Source: CAINVV01 sp964506325
Lineage (GTDB): Bacteria > Bacteroidota > Bacteroidia > Bacteroidales > Prolixibacteraceae
Reading direction: 5' to 3'
Assembly: GCA_964506325.1 (NCBI GenBank)
Contig: CAZDLO010000048.1
Coordinates: forward strand, 1-25,890
Length of the DNA: 25,890 nucleotides
Shown here: positions 24,253 to 25,890 of the stretch, piece after piece
Layout of the letters: each line of letters starts with the position of its first letter
Numbering within the stretch: the first letter of the stretch is position 1
Made by a program: the position numbers and the translations under genes
The notes under the pieces: model-generated
The model's input: only the letters and a program-made list of their open reading frames with translations
What the model was told of the DNA's origin: nothing
Database searches by the model: none

Positions 24253-24260
24253 TACTTTTG
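24253..24260 (+). promoter_or_regulatory. -7 box of cysH
   Basis: TACTTTTG is a perfect TAnnTTTG match 19 bases after the kinase stop. It would give a leader of about 90 bases; I recognise no riboswitch in it. Confidence 0.5.
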
Positions 24261-24355
24261 CTGAACAGAATTTGGATTCAATTTGAGTTGAAATGGGTAT
24301 TAGCTGCGCTAGACTTCGTTTCCTTGCGACAACACAAAAACAATATTATTAACGC

Positions 24356-25057
24356 ATGAAACAAAAAATAGATACACTGAACGAAAAACTTGCTGGTGCA
24401 AGTGCCCAAGAGATGATCAGCCATTTTCTGAAGGAATACAGAGGTAAAATAGCCCTTTCCAGCAGCCTGGGGCTTGAAGACCAGGTTCTGACCCAAATGG
24501 TTTGCTCGGTTGATAAAAACACCCGGATATTTACCCTGGATACCGGCCGGCTATTTCCTGAGACTTACGATCTCATCGACCGTACAAATAAAAAATATGG
24601 AATTCTGATGCAGGTATTCTTCCCGGAAGCCGGCCAGGTAGAAGAGATGGTAAAATCAAAAGGTGTTAATTTATTTTATAATTCGATAGAAGACAGAAAA
24701 TCCTGTTGTTTTGTAAGGAAAATCGTGCCATTGCGCAGAGCATTTTCAGGCCTTGAAGTCTGGATTTGCGGATTAAGAAGAGATCAATCTGTTACAAGGG
24801 CAGAAATGAAACCAATTGAATGGGACGAGGTAAATGGATTGATTAAACTTAATCCACTGATTGATTGGTCGGAAGAACAGGTCAGGGATTATATCCGGCT
24901 GCATAAGATCCCCTATAATCCCCTTCATGATAAAGATTACCCCAGTATAGGATGTCAGCCATGCACCAGGGCCATTCTTCCCGGAGAAGATCTGCGGGCA
25001 GGAAGGTGGTGGTGGGAATCACCAGATACCAGGGAATGTGGATTGCATAAAAAATGA
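24356..25057 (+). CDS. cysH: Adenylylsulfate (APS) reductase, CysH family
   Basis: A 233-residue PP-loop reductase. SSSLGLEDQVL (35-45) and LDTGRLFPETYDLIDR (61-76) form the nucleotide site. The redox cysteine C228 is in the C-terminal ECGLH motif. Cysteines CC at 117-118 and C200/C203 (IGCQPCTR) are the four ligands of a 4Fe-4S cluster. That set marks the assimilatory APS reductase type, which reduces APS directly to sulfite with thioredoxin as donor, rather than PAPS reductase. It complements cysDN 9 kb away, and no APS kinase is needed. The ATG at 24356 is the first in frame. The stop codon forms part of the terminator stem that follows. Confidence 0.94.
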   Translation: MKQKIDTLNEKLAGASAQEMISHFLKEYRGKIALSSSLGLEDQVLTQMVCSVDKNTRIFTLDTGRLFPETYDLIDRTNKKYGILMQVFFPEAGQVEEMVKSKGVNLFYNSIEDRKSCCFVRKIVPLRRAFSGLEVWICGLRRDQSVTRAEMKPIEWDEVNGLIKLNPLIDWSEEQVRDYIRLHKIPYNPLHDKDYPSIGCQPCTRAILPGEDLRAGRWWWESPDTRECGLHKK

Positions 25058-25080
25058 CCGGCAAAACCGGTCATTTTTTT
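25051..25080. terminator. Bidirectional terminator between cysH and fabI
   Basis: An 11-bp perfect stem pairs 25051-25061 (AAAATGACCGG) with 25067-25077 around a 5-base loop, then T's. The cysH stop codon (25055-25057) lies inside the left arm. The symmetric A and T flanks suit both convergent genes. Confidence 0.92.
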
Positions 25081-25086
25081 ATCAGA

Positions 25087-25650
25087 TTAATCGTAAATAT
25101 GATTGGGGTCGACTTCGTCAGGGCAATTACCCTTCTTATATTGTTCCATGGCCCTCAGGCTCATTCCCATGGATGAAAAGCCTCCGTCATGAAAGAGGTT
25201 TTGCATCGTAACTTTTCGGGTAAGGTCTGAAAACATCACGACACAGTAATCTGCACACTCATCAGCTGAAGCATTACCAAGTGGTGACATACGCTCTGAA
25301 AAATCCAGGAGGTTATCAAACATCTTGATACCGTTTCCTGCAGTAGTTGGTGTAGGCGACTGTGAAATGGTATTGATACGGACACCCTTCTCACGTCCGT
25401 AAATGTATCCAAAACTACGGGCGATGGATTCCAGTAATGCTTTGGCATCAGCCATGTCATTGTAGCCATAGAAAGTACGCTGAGCTGCCACATAGGAAAG
25501 GGCCAGTACAGAAGCACCATCATTCAGGGCATCTAATTTTCTTGCACTTTGAAGAACTTTATGAAAGGAAAGTGCAGACACATCGAGGGTTTTGGCCAGG
25601 TAATCGTAGTCAAGATCACTGTAATGCCGGCCTTTTCGAACATTGGGCGG
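25087..25650 (-). CDS. fabI: Enoyl-ACP reductase FabI, C-terminal part only
   Basis: FabI reduces enoyl-ACP with NAD(P)H in the last step of fatty-acid elongation. About 188 residues, from PNVRKGRHYSDLDYDYL to the C-terminus, are recognisably Bacteroidota FabI. They include the catalytic Y133 and Y143 with K150 (numbered in the open frame from 25890), in SYVAAQRTFYGYNDMADAKALL, spaced as Y146, Y156 and K163 of E. coli FabI. SQSPTPTTAG and NLFHDGGFSSMGMSLRAMEQY follow. The N-terminal Rossmann part with the cofactor-binding glycines is missing. The frame continues instead into an unrelated GC-rich kinase fragment at about 25645-25651. This is a break in the assembly, not likely a real truncation. 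Confidence 0.9.
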   Translation of the reverse strand, partial: PPNVRKGRHYSDLDYDYLAKTLDVSALSFHKVLQSARKLDALNDGASVLALSYVAAQRTFYGYNDMADAKALLESIARSFGYIYGREKGVRINTISQSPTPTTAGNGIKMFDNLLDFSERMSPLGNASADECADYCVVMFSDLTRKVTMQNLFHDGGFSSMGMSLRAMEQYKKGNCPDEVDPNHIYD

Positions 25651-25890
25651 CACCTGCTCCACCACCCAGCCGACATCGGCAGCAGGCAGGCTGCCTCCCG
25701 ACTGCTGACGCTTCCGGCGAGCCCAAGCACCCAGAAGTTCGCCATCCAGCCATTGCATGGCCACCCAGCGAAGGCCACGTTCCTGCCCAGCCTCGACCAG
25801 GTGCACCAGGTTGGGGTGCTGCGTCTTCGCGAGGATGCTGAGTTCCTGCATGAACCGCTGCTCAAGCTCCAGGTTGCCCTTGAGACGCAT
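25648..25890 (-). CDS. Protein kinase fragment, probably foreign (chimeric end)
   Basis: About 80 residues resemble the N-lobe of a bacterial Ser/Thr protein kinase. They show an alpha-C-helix Glu (E16 in RFMQELSILAKTQHPNLVHL), the HPN motif, then WVAMQWLDGELLGAWA as the hinge-like strand. GC content is far above the rest of the window (roughly 60-65% by eye against about 40%). The frame runs straight into FabI at about 25648, where a kinase would instead continue toward its catalytic loop. The fragment most likely comes from another organism and was joined during assembly. The apparent ATG at the window edge is only an in-frame Met. Confidence 0.8.

Noticed and set aside
25087..25890. A novel kinase-FabI fusion protein.
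   Set aside because: The sharp GC change at the junction, loss of the FabI cofactor-binding half and position at the window end point to an assembly chimera.

Overview
The window reads as a chromosomal piece of a Bacteroidota (Bacteroidales-like) genome, probably metagenome-derived. Support: an archaeal/eukaryotic-type ProS, a TonB-dependent receptor with an N-terminal carboxypeptidase-D-like domain, DUF6132, an OmpP1/FadL-type porin, few Shine-Dalgarno sequences, and at least seven upstream regions carrying the Bacteroidota -7 box TAnnTTTG. Most of the DNA is AT-rich. The last ~240 bases are clearly GC-rich and appear foreign. A run of 10 N at 4148-4157 marks a scaffold join.

Layout. 1-2750 (minus): recF, a DUF721/DciA-like gene and the polyamine gene nspC. 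2860-5511 (plus): a membrane-anchored TPR protein, a DJ-1/PfpI protein interrupted by the N run, an AlkD-like DNA glycosylase and a small DUF6132 membrane protein. 5512-9599 (minus): proS, pepT, tilS. 9699-12978 (plus): a repetitive Tyr/Gly/Trp-rich lipoprotein and an OmpP1/FadL-like outer-membrane protein. 12985-15310 (minus): cysD-cysN for sulfate activation. 15757-20385 (plus): a TonB-dependent receptor and a BIG2/beta-helix lipoprotein. 20511-24234 (plus): a secreted YwqK-like protein, a stand-alone carboxypeptidase-D-like domain protein and a PhoB/PhoR-type two-component pair. 24356-25057 (plus): cysH of the APS-reductase type. 25087-25890 (minus): the C-terminal part of fabI joined to a GC-rich protein-kinase fragment, probably an assembly chimera.

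How the parts fit. CysD and CysN make APS, and the CysH here has the cysteine set of a 4Fe-4S APS reductase, so no APS kinase is required and none is present. The main candidate system is 15.6-24.2 kb. The promoters of the TonB-dependent receptor and of the small carboxypeptidase-D-like protein carry 7-bp direct repeats (consensus TGTAAYM) at exact 11-bp spacing, four copies and five copies respectively. The last repeat, TGTAACA, begins exactly 20 bp before TTTGCA at both sites. Repeat length, 4-bp spacer and position match the geometry of PhoB Pho boxes, and a PhoB-family regulator with its kinase lies just downstream. I infer a Pho-like regulon (phosphate or organophosphate acquisition) comprising the receptor, its lipoprotein and the small periplasmic protein. 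The ligand is not shown by the sequence.

Smaller points: a heptanucleotide array (ataactc/ataattc) directly downstream of two unrelated genes, nspC and cysD; seven tandem nonapeptides in a lipoprotein; and evidence that the N run hides no missing bases.
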